DNA of 64,000 bases, taken from Piscinibacter lacus (lineage in GTDB: Bacteria > Pseudomonadota > Gammaproteobacteria > Burkholderiales > Burkholderiaceae_C). Under the pieces are notes generated by a model. It had not been told where the DNA came from. It did no database searches and was given only the letters and a program-made list of their open reading frames with translations. The stretch spans positions 434,001-498,000 of the forward strand of contig NZ_JAERRA010000002.1 in assembly GCF_016735685.1 (NCBI RefSeq), given 5' to 3'. Positions 10,108-23,294 of the stretch are shown piece after piece. Within the stretch, counting starts at the first letter, position 1. Each line of letters starts with the position of its first letter. The translations under genes were made by a program, and so were the position numbers.

Positions 10108-10290
10108 TCAGGCATCGGCCTTGGTCTTCAGGACCTTGCGGCCACGGTAGAAGCCGGTCGGGCTGATGTGATGACGCAGATGGGTCTCGCCGGTGGTCGG
10201 CTCGATCGCGGTGCCCGGCTGGTTCAGGGCATTGTGCGAGCGGTGCATGCCGCGCTTGGAGGGCGACTTCTTGTTCTGTTGAACGGCCAT
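10108..10290 (-). CDS. rpmF: 50S ribosomal protein L32
   Basis: A 60-residue basic ribosomal protein beginning [14 protein letters not shown], with the conserved MHRSHN segment. It is of the Cys-less type, without a zinc ribbon. It sits between yceD and plsX. The 132-bp gap before plsX shows no separate gene. Confidence 0.97.
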   Translation of the reverse strand: MAVQQNKKSPSKRGMHRSHNALNQPGTAIEPTTGETHLRHHISPTGFYRGRKVLKTKADA

Positions 10291-10388
10291 GGTTGGCTCC
10301 AGTGAAGCAGGACGGACGGGGCTCGAAGGCCGCAGTGGCGTCCGAGGTAAAGCCCGCGAGTGTAGCAGGGCGGAAATGCGCGAAAAGC

Positions 10389-11069
10389 TCAGCTCGCCGG
10401 GCCGCGCCCCTTGCGGCGCGGCGGGCGGGGCGGCTCGGCACCGCCGGCCTCGGCTTCGGGCGCCGCGCCGCCCAGGCTGGCCCGCAGCGCCGCCAGGGCG
10501 CCGAGCTCCGCAAAGGGCTGGACCCGCGGCGGCTCGGGCTCGGGCAAGGGCTCGAAGCCCTCGCCCTCGGGCGGGGCCACGCCGACGCCCAGGGCCTCGG
10601 CCCCCGGCAGCGGCGCGGGGCAGCGGCTGTGGCGCGGCACCAGCGGCAGGTCGAGCAGCATCTCGTCCTCGACCCAGGCCTGCACGTCGAGTCGGCGGTC
10701 CATGGCCAGCACATCCTCGTCGCTCAGGGTGTCGAGCTCGGCAGCCTGGGCCTCGTCGCGGACGAAGCGCACGCTACGGTCGATGCGCAGCAGCACCTCG
10801 ACCGGGGCCAGGCAGCGCTGGCAGCTCAGGAAGAGTCGGGTGTCAGCCTGCAAATGCAGGCGGACGATGGGGTCGCCGCCGGCGCGCGGGCGGTGCTCGC
10901 CACGCAGCGACCAGCGCACCGCATCCTCGGCGCCGGGCCGGGCCTCGGGCGCGGTCGAATCGCTCAGGCGCACCAGCTCCGTCAGCGGCCAGGCGCCGGA
11001 CAGGTCCTGGCCGGCCTCGGCAAAGGCGGCGACATCGAGGGCTCGGGGCTTGGCGGGACGCAGGCTCAT
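10389..11069 (-). CDS. yceD: YceD family protein (DUF177)
   Basis: A 226-residue YceD/DUF177 protein, a family linked to 23S rRNA accumulation and typically encoded just before rpmF. The core has [16 protein letters not shown] (about residues 80-95), with the conserved Cys-x-x-Cys, and an acidic [15 protein letters not shown] segment near residue 145. The C-terminal tail is unusually rich in Pro/Glu/Ala. The ATG at 11069 is used. The frame stays open far upstream, but only as a GC artefact. Confidence 0.88.
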   Translation of the reverse strand: MSLRPAKPRALDVAAFAEAGQDLSGAWPLTELVRLSDSTAPEARPGAEDAVRWSLRGEHRPRAGGDPIVRLHLQADTRLFLSCQRCLAPVEVLLRIDRSVRFVRDEAQAAELDTLSDEDVLAMDRRLDVQAWVEDEMLLDLPLVPRHSRCPAPLPGAEALGVGVAPPEGEGFEPLPEPEPPRVQPFAELGALAALRASLGGAAPEAEAGGAEPPRPPRRKGRGPAS

Positions 11070-11109
11070 GCGCCGCAGTTTAGGCGTCGGCCCCGTGGCG
11101 AACGGCATG

Positions 11110-11133
11110 CGGTCGGTCGGTCGGTCGGTCGGG
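11110..11133. repeat. Tetranucleotide repeat (CGGT)5 in a divergent promoter region
   Basis: Five perfect CGGT units plus a partial sixth lie in the 141-bp gap between the divergent yceD and maf starts. Such tracts can change length by slippage. No promoter element is obvious enough to say what it would affect. Confidence 0.8.
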
Positions 11134-11210
11134 CGGCCCGGCCGGCGGTCGGGCTGGCGTCCCGGGGCCTGACCGGGCCGGCTCCCGGGGCGCCGGCCGA
11201 CAATCCCTGC

Positions 11211-11804
11211 ATGACCGCCCCGCCACTGATCCTCGGCTCCAGCTCGCGCTACCGCGCCGAGCTGCTGGCCCGCCTGCACCTGCCCTTCACCTGCGTCGCG
11301 CCCGAGGTCGACGAAAGCCCGCGGCCCGGCGAAACCCCGCGGGCCCTGGCCGGGCGCCTGGCGCGCAGCAAGGCGCTGGAGGTGGCCGGCCGCCATCCCA
11401 GGGCCTGGGTGATCGGTGCCGACCAGGTCGCCGACCTGGCCGGCGAGCCGCTCGGCAAGCCCGGCGATGCGGCCGGCGCGCAGGCCCAGTTGCGGCGCCT
11501 GTCGGGCCAGGCGGTGGTCTTCCACAGCGCGCTGGCCCTGGCCGGGCCGGGCGGCCTGCACGGCGAATGCTGCATCCCCGTGCGGGTGCGCTTCCGCCGC
11601 CTGGACGAGGCCGCGATCGCGCGCTATGTCGCGCTGGAGCCCGCTTTCGACTGCGCCGGCAGCGCAAAGTGCGAGGGCCTGGGCATCACCTTGCTGGAGG
11701 CGATCGAGAGCGAGGATCCGACCGCACTGATCGGCCTGCCCCTGATCGCCACCGCCGCCCTGCTGCGCGGCGTCGGCCTGGACCCGCTGGGGGCTGCGGC
11801 ATGA
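11211..11804 (+). CDS. Maf/YceF-type nucleotide pyrophosphatase
   Basis: A 197-residue member of the Maf family, house-cleaning enzymes that hydrolyse modified or canonical nucleoside triphosphates. It starts with LILGSSSRYRAELLARL and has the ESPRPGETP loop and the catalytic-region motif VIGADQV (about residue 68). The motif pattern near ALEPAFDCAGSAKCEGLG fits the YceF (m7GTP pyrophosphatase) subgroup; the substrate is inferred. It overlaps the next gene by four bases (ATGA). Confidence 0.9.
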   Translation: MTAPPLILGSSSRYRAELLARLHLPFTCVAPEVDESPRPGETPRALAGRLARSKALEVAGRHPRAWVIGADQVADLAGEPLGKPGDAAGAQAQLRRLSGQAVVFHSALALAGPGGLHGECCIPVRVRFRRLDEAAIARYVALEPAFDCAGSAKCEGLGITLLEAIESEDPTALIGLPLIATAALLRGVGLDPLGAAA

Positions 11805-12586
11805 ACGCCGGCCGCCTGATCCTGGTGCCCAACACCCTGGACCTCGGCGCGCTCGACGCCGACGCGGCGCCGCCCGACCTGCGCGAGGTGCTGCCGCGGG
11901 CCGTGCTGCGCGAGGCCGCCCGGCTCGGCCACTGGGTGGGCGAGAACGCCAAGACCACCCGGGCCTTCCTGAAGCGGGTCGATGCCGTGCAGCCCCTGGC
12001 CCAGCCGCTGCAGGCCGTGGCCATCACCGAGCTGCCGCGCCCGGCCAAGGGTCGGCCGCAGGCGGCCGACCGGGTCGCGCTGCTGAAGGCACATGAGGCC
12101 CTGCTCGCGCCGCTGCGCGCCGGGCAGGACCTGGGCCTGATCTCGGAAGCCGGCCTGCCCGGGGTGGCCGATCCGGGCGCCGAGCTGGTGGCCGCCGCGC
12201 ACCGTGAAGGCCTGGCCGTGGAGGTGCTGGCCGGCCCCAGCAGCCTGAGCCTGGCGCTGGCCGCCAGCGGCCTGCAGGGCCAGAGCTTTGCCTTTGCCGG
12301 CTACCTGCCGCAGGACGAGGCCGGCCGCGCGCAGCGCCTGCGCGAGCTGGAACAGCGTTCGGCGCGCGAGCAGCAGACCCAGCTCGCCATCGAGACGCCC
12401 TACCGCAATGCCGTGCTGATGGAGGCCCTGCTGCGCCATTTGCAGCCCGGCACCCGCTTGGCCGTGGCCTGCGGCCTGACGCTGCCGGGCGGCTGGTGCC
12501 GCACACGCAGCGTGTCGGCCTGGCGGGTGGAACCGCCCAGCTTCCCGCGCCACCGGCCGGCAGTCTTCGCCTGGCTGGCGGCTTGA
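11801..12586 (+). CDS. SAM-dependent methyltransferase of the tetrapyrrole-methylase fold (RsmI-like)
   Basis: A 261-residue protein related to RsmI, the 16S rRNA C1402 2'-O-methyltransferase. The diagnostic loop is DLGLISEAGLPGVADPG near residue 110, followed by VEVLAGPSSLSLALAASGL and FAGYLP. It lacks the C-terminal helix-turn-helix of true RsmI and has an N-terminal extension (TLDLGALDADAAP), so it is probably a paralogue with another target. The start overlaps the maf stop. Confidence 0.82.
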   Translation: MNAGRLILVPNTLDLGALDADAAPPDLREVLPRAVLREAARLGHWVGENAKTTRAFLKRVDAVQPLAQPLQAVAITELPRPAKGRPQAADRVALLKAHEALLAPLRAGQDLGLISEAGLPGVADPGAELVAAAHREGLAVEVLAGPSSLSLALAASGLQGQSFAFAGYLPQDEAGRAQRLRELEQRSAREQQTQLAIETPYRNAVLMEALLRHLQPGTRLAVACGLTLPGGWCRTRSVSAWRVEPPSFPRHRPAVFAWLAA

Positions 12587-12596
12587 AGGAGCGGGG

Positions 12597-12625
12597 CCGC
12601 CGCTTCGGCGATCCTGAAGCGGCGG
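12597..12625. terminator. GC-rich hairpin between convergent genes
   Basis: A perfect 10-bp stem (CCGCCGCTTC with GAAGCGGCGG) around a 9-nt loop lies 10 bp after the methyltransferase stop and 30 bp from the end of the opposing VanZ-like gene. There is no U-tract, so it may act as a weak bidirectional terminator or an RNA-stabilising stem. Confidence 0.5.
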
Positions 12626-12656
12626 GCGCCGCGGACGCCCCGCCCGGGCCGGTCGC

Positions 12657-13027
12657 TCAGCCCGCCGCGGGCCGCGGCGCCTGGCGCAGCCGCCAGGCCG
12701 CCCAGCCCCAGGCCAGCAGCAGGCCGAAGGCATCGGCCAGCAGATCGGCCCAGGACGCACTGCGGGTGGTGGTGAGCAGGCCCTGGCCGATCTCGACCAG
12801 GCCGCCATAGGCCAGCAGACCCAGCAGGGGCGCGAGCAGCCGGTCGGGCCAGGCGCGCTGCGCCATCAGGCCGAAGAGCAGGAAGGCCGCGATGTGCTTG
12901 ACCTTGTCGAAGTGCAGCAGCTCGCCCGGCTCGGGGTGGTAGGGCTGAAGCGCAACCACCAGGCCCAGCAGCAGGCCGCCGATCAGCAGCAGCCGCCAGG
13001 CCGGCGGCGCCGTCAGGCCGCCGCGTT

Positions 13028-13031
<4 letters not shown>
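12657..13031 (-). CDS. VanZ-like membrane protein
   Basis: A 124-residue protein with four hydrophobic segments and the VanZ-family features FDKVKHIAAFLLFG (about residues 41-54) and EIGQGLL with SASWADLLADAFG in the second half. Its function is not established. The likely start is a TTG at 13031 that overlaps the helicase stop (TTGA). No better upstream start exists outside the helicase gene. Confidence 0.75.
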
Positions 13032-14491
<1,460 letters not shown>

Positions 14492-14686
14492 CAACCGAGG
14501 ATTATCGACGGGAACGGTCAATCGCCCCAAACAGCCGGCCCGGGTTTTGCAGGCCAACCCGGTGCGATCCCCACGGCAGACCGCCCGGCCCAGGACCGGG
14601 CCCACCTGTTTCGGGGGAGAAACGCAAGACACGGTCGTTATAGTGCGCTCGCCCCTCCGATACCGCCCCGTGCGGCACGCCCTCCC

Positions 14687-16150
14687 ATGTCCATCGTTCC
14701 CGTCATCTTGTCCGGGGGTTCAGGCACCCGTCTCTGGCCGCTGAGCCGTGCCCTGTATCCCAAGCAGTTTCTCGCCCTGGGCGGCGAGCAGACGCTGCTG
14801 CAACAAGCCGTGCAGCGCTTGCAGGCCCTGGGCCAGCGGGCCGGCACGATGGAGGCCCCGCTGCTGATCGGTGCCGAGGGTCACCGCTTCCTGCTGCTCG
14901 ACCAATTGCGCGAAATCGGCGTGCAAGCCGCCGCCATCGTGCTGGAGCCCGCCGCGCGCAACACCGCGCCGGCCCTGGCCCTGGCGGCCCTGGCCGCGCT
15001 GGAGAACGGCGGCGACCCGGTGCTGCTCGTCAGCCCGGCCGACCAGACGGTGGGCGACACCGCCGCCTTCACCGCCCTGCTGGCCCAGGCCGTCGAGGCC
15101 GCACAGGCCGGCCAGATCGTCACCCTGGGCGTGGCCCCGACCCGCCCCGAGACCGGCTACGGCTACATCAAGAGCACGGCCCCGGCCGACGGCAGCCCGG
15201 TGCGCCGCGTGCAGGCTTTCGTCGAGAAGCCCGACCGCGCCACCGCCGAACGCTACCTGGCCGAGGGCGGCTATGCCTGGAACAGCGGCCTCTTCGTGCT
15301 CAAGGCCTCGGCCTGGATGGCGGCACTGGACCGCTACCGGCCCGACATCGCCACCGGCGCCCGCGCCGCCTGGGCCGGGCGCAAGCTCGATGCCTCCTTC
15401 GTGCGGCCGGACAAGGCCGCCTTCGAGGCCACGCCGGCCGATTCGATCGACTATGCGGTGATGGAGCGCCTGCCCGGCGATGCCCAGGCCCCGGCCCCGC
15501 TGGTCACGCTGACCCTGGATGCAGGCTGGAGCGACCTCGGCGCCTGGGATGCCGTCTGGCAGGTTGGCGCGGCCGATGCCCAGGGCAATGTGGCCCAGGG
15601 CGATGTGCTGTTCGAGGACAGCCGCAACACCCTGGTGCACGCCACGAGCCGGCTGGTGGCCACGGTCGGCGTCGAGGACCTCGTCGTCGTCGAGACCCCC
15701 GATGCCGTGCTGGTCGCCGACCGCAGCCGCAGCCAGCAGGTCAAGCAGATCGTCGCGCGCTTGCAGCAGTCCGGCCGCGGCGAGGGCGAACTGCACCGCC
15801 GCGTGCACCGCCCCTGGGGCTGGTACGACAGCGTCGACGCCGGCCCGCGCTTCCAGGTCAAGCGCATCCTGGTGAAACCGGGCGCCTCGCTGAGCCTGCA
15901 GATGCACCACCACCGTGCCGAGCACTGGATCGTCGTTTCCGGCACCGCCGAGGTGACCTGCGGCAGCAGCAAGCGCCTGTTCAGCGAAAACCAGAGCACC
16001 TACATCCCGCTGGGCGAGACCCACCGCCTGGCCAACCCCGGCAGCATCCCGCTCGAAATCATCGAGGTGCAGTCGGGCAGCTACCTGGGCGAGGACGACA
16101 TCGTCCGTTTCGAAGACACCTACGGCCGCAACTCGGCAGACAAGACATGA
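14687..16150 (+). CDS. manC: Mannose-1-phosphate guanylyltransferase / mannose-6-phosphate isomerase (bifunctional)
   Basis: A 487-residue two-domain enzyme making GDP-mannose. The N-terminal nucleotidyltransferase has [14 protein letters not shown] (about residues 8-21), and FVEKP near residue 180. The C-terminal cupin isomerase domain has [32 protein letters not shown] and the ending [19 protein letters not shown]-mannose could feed the surface polysaccharide. It opens the plus-strand sugar-nucleotide operon and overlaps rfbB by four bases. Confidence 0.95.
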   Translation: MSIVPVILSGGSGTRLWPLSRALYPKQFLALGGEQTLLQQAVQRLQALGQRAGTMEAPLLIGAEGHRFLLLDQLREIGVQAAAIVLEPAARNTAPALALAALAALENGGDPVLLVSPADQTVGDTAAFTALLAQAVEAAQAGQIVTLGVAPTRPETGYGYIKSTAPADGSPVRRVQAFVEKPDRATAERYLAEGGYAWNSGLFVLKASAWMAALDRYRPDIATGARAAWAGRKLDASFVRPDKAAFEATPADSIDYAVMERLPGDAQAPAPLVTLTLDAGWSDLGAWDAVWQVGAADAQGNVAQGDVLFEDSRNTLVHATSRLVATVGVEDLVVVETPDAVLVADRSRSQQVKQIVARLQQSGRGEGELHRRVHRPWGWYDSVDAGPRFQVKRILVKPGASLSLQMHHHRAEHWIVVSGTAEVTCGSSKRLFSENQSTYIPLGETHRLANPGSIPLEIIEVQSGSYLGEDDIVRFEDTYGRNSADKT

Positions 16151-17223
16151 TTCTCGTGACCGGCGGCGCCGGCTTCATCGGCAGCAACTTCGTGCTCGAC
16201 TGGCTGGCCGACCCGGCGGCCGAAGGCGTCGTCAACCTCGACGCCCTCACCTACGCCGGCAACCTGGCCAACCTGGCCTCGCTGAAGGACGACCCGCGGC
16301 ATGTCTTCGTGCACGGCGACATCACCGACCGCGCCCTGATCGACCGCCTGCTGGCCACCCACCGCCCGCGCGCCCTGGTGCACTTCGCCGCCGAAAGCCA
16401 TGTGGACCGCTCGATCCACGGCCCCGGCGCCTTCATGCGGACCAATGTCGACGGCACCTTCACCCTGCTGGAGGCCGCGCGCGCCTTCTGGGGCACGCTC
16501 GAAGGCGCGGAGAAGGCGGCCTTCCGCTTCCATCATGTCAGCACCGACGAGGTCTACGGCAGCCTCCAGCCCAGCGACCCGCCCTTCGCCGAGACCCACC
16601 CCTACGAGCCCAACAGCCCCTACTCAGCCAGCAAGGCCGCGTCGGACCACCTCGTGCGGGCCTGGCACCACACCTACGGCCTGCCGGTGGTGACGACCAA
16701 CTGCTCGAACAACTACGGGCCCTATCACTTCCCCGAGAAGCTGATCCCGCTGATGATCGTCAATGCCCTGGCCGGCAAGCCGCTGCCGGTCTACGGCGAC
16801 GGCCAGCAGATTCGCGACTGGCTCTACGTCAAGGACCACTGCAGCGCCATCCGCGCCGTGCTGGCCGGCGGCCGCCTCGGCGAGACCTACAACATCGGCG
16901 GCTGGAACGAGCAGGCCAACATCGACATCGTCCACATCGTCTGCGGCCTGCTCGACGAGTTGCAGCCCGACCCGGCCGGCCCCTATGCGCGCCTGATCAC
17001 CTATGTGACCGACCGCCCGGGCCACGACCGCCGCTACGCCATCGATGCCCGCAAGATCGAGCGCGAACTCGGCTGGCGCCCGGCCGAGACCTTCGCCACC
17101 GGCATCCGCAAGACGGTGGCCTGGTACCTGGCGAACCGCGACTGGGTGGCCGAGGTGCAGAGCGGCAGCTACCGCGACTGGCTGGCCCGCAACTACGGCG
17201 GCCGCGTCGCGGACCCGGCCTGA
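16147..17223 (+). CDS. rfbB: dTDP-glucose 4,6-dehydratase
   Basis: A 358-residue extended short-chain dehydrogenase making dTDP-4-keto-6-deoxyglucose, the second step of dTDP-L-rhamnose synthesis. NAD motif [11 protein letters not shown] lies at residues 5-15, STDEVYG near 134, catalytic [11 protein letters not shown] near 160 and the substrate-binding [15 protein letters not shown] segment after it. The four-base overlap with manC suggests coupled translation. Confidence 0.97.
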   Translation: MILVTGGAGFIGSNFVLDWLADPAAEGVVNLDALTYAGNLANLASLKDDPRHVFVHGDITDRALIDRLLATHRPRALVHFAAESHVDRSIHGPGAFMRTNVDGTFTLLEAARAFWGTLEGAEKAAFRFHHVSTDEVYGSLQPSDPPFAETHPYEPNSPYSASKAASDHLVRAWHHTYGLPVVTTNCSNNYGPYHFPEKLIPLMIVNALAGKPLPVYGDGQQIRDWLYVKDHCSAIRAVLAGGRLGETYNIGGWNEQANIDIVHIVCGLLDELQPDPAGPYARLITYVTDRPGHDRRYAIDARKIERELGWRPAETFATGIRKTVAWYLANRDWVAEVQSGSYRDWLARNYGGRVADPA

Positions 17224-17233
17224 GTCCCCGGCC

Positions 17234-18130
17234 ATGAAGATCCTGCTGCTGGGCAAGGGCGGCCAGGTCGGCTGGGAGCTTCAGCGCGCGCTCGCGCCGC
17301 TGGGGGAACTGGTCGCCCTGGGCACCCAGAGCCAGGATCTGGCCGCCGACTTCCGCCAGCCCGAGGCCCTGGCCGCCACCGTGCAGGCGGTGCGGCCGGA
17401 CGTGATCGTCAATGCCGCCGCCTACACCGCCGTCGACAAGGCCGAGAGCGAGCCGGCGGTGGCCGCCGCGATCAATGCCGAGGCGCCCGGCGTGCTGGCC
17501 CGCGAGGCCGCCGCGCTCGGCGCCACCCTGCTGCACTACAGCACCGACTATGTCTTCGACGGCAGCGGCGACACGCCGCGCGACGAGGATGCCGCCACCG
17601 GCCCGCTCAGCGTCTATGGCCAGACCAAGCTCGACGGCGAGGAGGCCATCCGCGCCAGCGGCTGCCGCCACCTGATCCTGCGCACCAGTTGGGTCTATGC
17701 CGCCCGCGGCGGCAACTTCGCCAAGACCATGCTGCGCCTGGCGGGCGAGCGCGACAAGCTCACCATCATCGACGACCAGATCGGCGCGCCCACCGGTGCC
17801 GAACTGCTGGCCGACCTGAGCGCGCATGCCCTGCGCCGCCTCGCCCGGCAACCGGCCCTGGCCGGCACCTATCACGCGGTGGCCGGCGGCGAGGTGAGCT
17901 GGCACGGCTACGCCTGCCATGTCATCGAATGGGCCCGCGCCCATGGCCATGCGCTGCGCGTGCCGCCCGATGCCATCCTGCCGATTCCCACCCTCGCCTA
18001 CCCCACGCCGGCGCGGCGCCCGCTGAATTCCCGCCTGGACACCCGCAAGCTGCGCGCGGCCTTCGACCTGGAACTGCCGCACTGGCAGACCGGCGTCGAC
18101 CGCATGCTGAGCGAAGTGCTCGGCGCCTGA
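17234..18130 (+). CDS. rfbD: dTDP-4-dehydrorhamnose reductase
   Basis: A 298-residue reductase catalysing the last step of dTDP-rhamnose synthesis. GKGGQVGWEL (residues 7-16) is the NADPH loop. AAAYTAVDKAESE, STDYVFDG and YGQTKLDGE carry the catalytic Tyr and Lys, and RTSWVY follows. The ATG at 17234 lies 10 bp after rfbB. The longer upstream frame is not supported because it lies inside rfbB. Confidence 0.96.
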   Translation: MKILLLGKGGQVGWELQRALAPLGELVALGTQSQDLAADFRQPEALAATVQAVRPDVIVNAAAYTAVDKAESEPAVAAAINAEAPGVLAREAAALGATLLHYSTDYVFDGSGDTPRDEDAATGPLSVYGQTKLDGEEAIRASGCRHLILRTSWVYAARGGNFAKTMLRLAGERDKLTIIDDQIGAPTGAELLADLSAHALRRLARQPALAGTYHAVAGGEVSWHGYACHVIEWARAHGHALRVPPDAILPIPTLAYPTPARRPLNSRLDTRKLRAAFDLELPHWQTGVDRMLSEVLGA

Positions 18131-18157
18131 AGCCCCTTCCCGATCCCACGGTTTTCC

Positions 18158-19038
<881 letters not shown>

Positions 19039-19039
<1 letters not shown>

Positions 19040-19590
19040 TGCAGATCACGCCCACCCGGCTGCCTGAAGTGCTGCTGCTCGACCCGAAGGTCTTCGGGGA
19101 CGATCGCGGTTTCTTCACGGAGAGCTTCAACCAGCGCGTGTTCGACACCGCGCTCGGCCGGCCCACCTGCTTCGTGCAGGACAACCACTCGCGCTCGGTG
19201 CGCGGCGTGCTGCGTGGCCTGCACTACCAGCTCGACCCGCATGCCCAGGGCAAGCTGGTGCGGGTGGTGGCCGGCAAGGTCTTCGACGTCGCGGTCGACA
19301 TGCGTCGCAGCAGCCCGCGCTTCGGCCAGTGGGTGGGTTTCGAGCTGAGTGCCGAGAACCACCGCATGGCCTGGATCCCGCCGGGCTTCGCCCATGGTTT
19401 CCTGGTGCTCAGCGAGATCGCCGACTTCCTCTACAAGACCACCGACTACTACGCCCCTGAAAGCGAAGGCTCGGTGCGCTGGGACGATCCCGCCGTCGGC
19501 GTGGTCTGGCCCGAGCTCGGCATGGCCCCCACCCTCTCCCCCAAGGACCTGGCCGCCCCGCTGCTGGCCGACGCCAAGACCTTTGCCTGA
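19039..19590 (+). CDS. rfbC: dTDP-4-dehydrorhamnose 3,5-epimerase
   Basis: A 183-residue cupin epimerase of the rhamnose pathway. Motifs are GFFTESFN, FVQDNHSRS, VLRGLHYQ (catalytic His), VVAGKVFDVAVDMR and WIPPGFAHGF. It completes the rfbBDAC set, so the cell can make dTDP-L-rhamnose from genes of this one operon. Confidence 0.97.
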
Positions 19591-20478
<888 letters not shown>

Positions 20479-20572
20479 AGCGGCGCCGACCCGCCCGGAC
20501 GGGTCGGCTATCCTGACGGGTTGCGCGCCGGCCCGTCCGGCCTTCCTGGTCCTGACCCGTGTCGATCGTCCG

Positions 20573-21478
20573 ATGACTGCCGCCCTGACCCATTTGCAAC
20601 GCCTCGAAGCCGAGAGCATCCACATCCTGCGCGAGGTGGTGGCCGAGGCGGACAAGCCGGTGATGCTCTATTCCATCGGCAAGGACAGCTCGGTGATGCT
20701 GCACCTGGCGAAGAAGGCCTTCTACCCGGCCCCGCCGCCCTTCCCGCTGCTGCATGTGGACACCACCTGGAAGTTCCAGGCCATGTATGCCATGCGCGAG
20801 CGCATGGCCCGCGAGCTGGGCATGGAACTGCTGGTGCACCAGAACCCCGAAGCCAAGGCCCTGGGGGTCAGCCCCTTCAGCCACGGTTCGCAGATCCACA
20901 CCGACCTGTGGAAGACCCAGGGCCTGAAGCAGGCCCTGGACCTGCACGGCTTCGACGCCGCCTTCGGCGGTGCACGGCGCGACGAGGAGAAGAGCCGCGC
21001 CAAGGAGCGCATCTTCAGCTTCCGCAGCGCCGAGCACCGCTGGGACCCGAAGAACCAGCGGCCCGAGCTATGGAAGCTCTACAACGCGCGCAAGCAGCCG
21101 GGCGAGTCGATCCGCGTCTTCCCCATCTCCAACTGGACCGAGCTGGACATCTGGCAGTACATCCACCTGGAGAACATCCCCATCGTGCCGCTCTATTACG
21201 CGGCCGAGCGGCCGGTGGTCGAGCGGGACGGCACCTTGATCATGGTCGACGACGACCGCATGCCCCTGCGCCCCGGCGAGCAGCCGCAGATGAAGAGCGT
21301 GCGATTCCGCACCCTGGGCTGCTACCCGCTGACCGGCGCGGTCGAATCCACCGCGACCACCCTGCCGCAGATCATCCAGGAGATGCTGCTGACCACGACC
21401 TCCGAGCGCCAGGGCCGCATGATCGACCACGACACCGCCGCCTCGATGGAGAAGAAGAAGCAGGAAGGGTATTTCTGA
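20573..21478 (+). CDS. cysD: Sulfate adenylyltransferase subunit 2
   Basis: A 301-residue PAPS-reductase-like ATP pyrophosphatase that makes APS from sulfate and ATP together with CysN. The PP-loop [12 protein letters not shown] lies near residue 40, followed by HVDTTWKF and the conserved [19 protein letters not shown] segment. It is separated from cysN by one base. It is not next to cysH/cysI here but at the end of a sugar-nucleotide operon. Confidence 0.96.
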   Translation: MTAALTHLQRLEAESIHILREVVAEADKPVMLYSIGKDSSVMLHLAKKAFYPAPPPFPLLHVDTTWKFQAMYAMRERMARELGMELLVHQNPEAKALGVSPFSHGSQIHTDLWKTQGLKQALDLHGFDAAFGGARRDEEKSRAKERIFSFRSAEHRWDPKNQRPELWKLYNARKQPGESIRVFPISNWTELDIWQYIHLENIPIVPLYYAAERPVVERDGTLIMVDDDRMPLRPGEQPQMKSVRFRTLGCYPLTGAVESTATTLPQIIQEMLLTTTSERQGRMIDHDTAASMEKKKQEGYF

Positions 21479-21479
21479 C

Positions 21480-23216
21480 ATGGCCCACGTTTCCGACCTC
21501 ATCGCCCAGGACATCGACGCCTACCTGAAGCAGCACGAGCGCAAGAGCCTGCTGCGCTTCATCACCTGCGGCAGCGTCGACGACGGCAAGAGCACGCTGA
21601 TCGGCCGCCTGCTCTATGAATCAAAGATGCTCTTCGAGGACCAGCTCGCCGCCATCGAGGCCGACTCCAAGAAGTGGGGCACCCAGGGCGAGAACATCGA
21701 CTTCGCGCTGCTCGTCGACGGCCTGGCGGCCGAGCGCGAGCAGGGCATCACCATCGATGTGGCCTACCGCTTCTTCAGCACCGACCGGCGCAAGTTCATC
21801 GTCGCCGACACGCCGGGCCATGAGCAGTACACCCGCAACATGGTCACCGGCGCGTCCACCGCCGACGTGGCCATCCTGCTGATCGACGCCCGCCGCGGCG
21901 TGCTGACCCAGACCCGCCGTCACGCCACCCTGGTCTCGCTGCTGGGCATCCGCCACATCGTACTGGCCATCAACAAGATGGACCTGATGGGCAACGAGCA
22001 GGCCGTCTTCGACCGCATCGTGGCCGACTTCGGCGCCTTCGCGCAGCAGCTCGGCATGGACGGCGTGGCCCTCCACCCCATCCCCATGTCGGCCCTGGTC
22101 GGCGACAACATCACCGAGCGCAGCGCGCGCATGCCCTGGTACACGGGCCCGGCGCTGATGGAGTTCCTGGAGACGGTCGAGATCGACGACACCCGCCTGC
22201 AGCGCAGCCCCTTCCGGCTGCCGGTGCAGTGGGTCAACCGGCCCAACCTCGACTTCCGCGGCTTCGCCGGCCAGATCGCCGGCGGCGTGGTGCGCCCCGG
22301 CGACCGCGTGCGCGTGCTGCCCTCGGGCAAGGAAAGCACCGTCGCGCGCATCGTCACCGCCGACGGCGACCTGCCCGAGGCCGTGGCCGGCCAGTCCGTC
22401 ACGCTGACCCTGGCCGACGAGATCGACTGCTCGCGCGGAGACCTGCTCTGCGGCCTGGACCAGCCGGCCGCGGCCGCCAGCCAGTTCGAGACCACCCTGG
22501 TGTGGATGCACGACGAGCCGATGCGCCCCGGCCGCCGCTACCTGATGAAGCTGGGCACGGCCACCGTGCCGGCCACGGTCGGCGCCATCCGCCACCAGCT
22601 CAATGTGAACACGCTGGAGAAGCATCCGGCCGAGCAGCTTGAGCTCAACGGCATCGCGGTCTGCACGCTGACGCTGGACAAGGCCCTGCCCTTCGATCCC
22701 TATGCCGCCAACCGCGACACCGGCGGCTTCATCCTGATCGACCGGCTCAGCCACAACACCGTCGGCGCCGGCATGCTGCTGCATGCCGTGCAGGGGCAGC
22801 AGACCGGCGACCGGCCGGTCGATGCCGCCGCGCGGGCCGCGCTCAAGCAGCAGCAGGCGGCGGTGCTGGCCTTCCTCGGCGGCACGGCCACCCAGCGTGC
22901 GGCCCTGCTCGACCAGGCCGAGCGCGAGCTGCATGCCGCCGGCCGCCACACCCTGCGGCTGGAGCGCAACGCGCTGCCCGCCGGCCTGCAAGCCGAGCTG
23001 CCCGCCACCCTGGCGCTGCTGCGCGAGGCCGGCCTGATCGTGCTGATCGGCAGTGATACGGCCGAGGGCCTGGGCGAAGGCCTGGTGCCGCTGCACGTCC
23101 AGATCACCGCCGGCGGCCTGGGCTTGACGGCTGCACAGGCTCAGCCCCTGAGCCTGCCGGACGGCGAGAGCCAGGGCGCCGCGCTGCGCGCCTGGCTGCT
23201 GGCGCTGCTGGGCTGA
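21480..23216 (+). CDS. cysN: Sulfate adenylyltransferase subunit 1 with degenerate APS-kinase-like C-terminus
   Basis: A 578-residue GTPase subunit of ATP sulfurylase, longer than the about 475 residues of stand-alone CysN. G1 GSVDDGKST (31-39), G3 DTPGHEQY and G4 NKMD are intact. Beta-barrel domains run to about residue 435. The last roughly 140 residues resemble CysC (AVLAFLGG, ERELHAAGRHTLRLE, REAGLIVLIGS), but the P-loop GLSGAGKST is replaced by GGTATQRAA. The tail is therefore probably a kinase-dead remnant of a CysNC fusion. If so, APS kinase must be encoded elsewhere. Confidence 0.92.
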   Translation: MAHVSDLIAQDIDAYLKQHERKSLLRFITCGSVDDGKSTLIGRLLYESKMLFEDQLAAIEADSKKWGTQGENIDFALLVDGLAAEREQGITIDVAYRFFSTDRRKFIVADTPGHEQYTRNMVTGASTADVAILLIDARRGVLTQTRRHATLVSLLGIRHIVLAINKMDLMGNEQAVFDRIVADFGAFAQQLGMDGVALHPIPMSALVGDNITERSARMPWYTGPALMEFLETVEIDDTRLQRSPFRLPVQWVNRPNLDFRGFAGQIAGGVVRPGDRVRVLPSGKESTVARIVTADGDLPEAVAGQSVTLTLADEIDCSRGDLLCGLDQPAAAASQFETTLVWMHDEPMRPGRRYLMKLGTATVPATVGAIRHQLNVNTLEKHPAEQLELNGIAVCTLTLDKALPFDPYAANRDTGGFILIDRLSHNTVGAGMLLHAVQGQQTGDRPVDAAARAALKQQQAAVLAFLGGTATQRAALLDQAERELHAAGRHTLRLERNALPAGLQAELPATLALLREAGLIVLIGSDTAEGLGEGLVPLHVQITAGGLGLTAAQAQPLSLPDGESQGAALRAWLLALLG

Positions 23217-23220
23217 TCCC

Positions 23221-23293
23221 GCCGGCGGCGGCAGCGTCCGCCCGCGGGGTCGGCCGGCCGCCGGCTAGATACGTGGCACCTGCCGCCGCCGGC
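23221..23293. repeat. Perfect 14-bp inverted repeat between convergent operons
   Basis: GCCGGCGGCGGCAG at 23221-23234 is matched exactly by its reverse complement at 23280-23293, with a 45-nt GC-rich loop. The pair fills almost the whole gap between the ends of cysN and the opposing dehydratase gene. A role as a transcript end for both operons is likely; there is no U-tract. Confidence 0.65.
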
Positions 23294-23294
23294 C

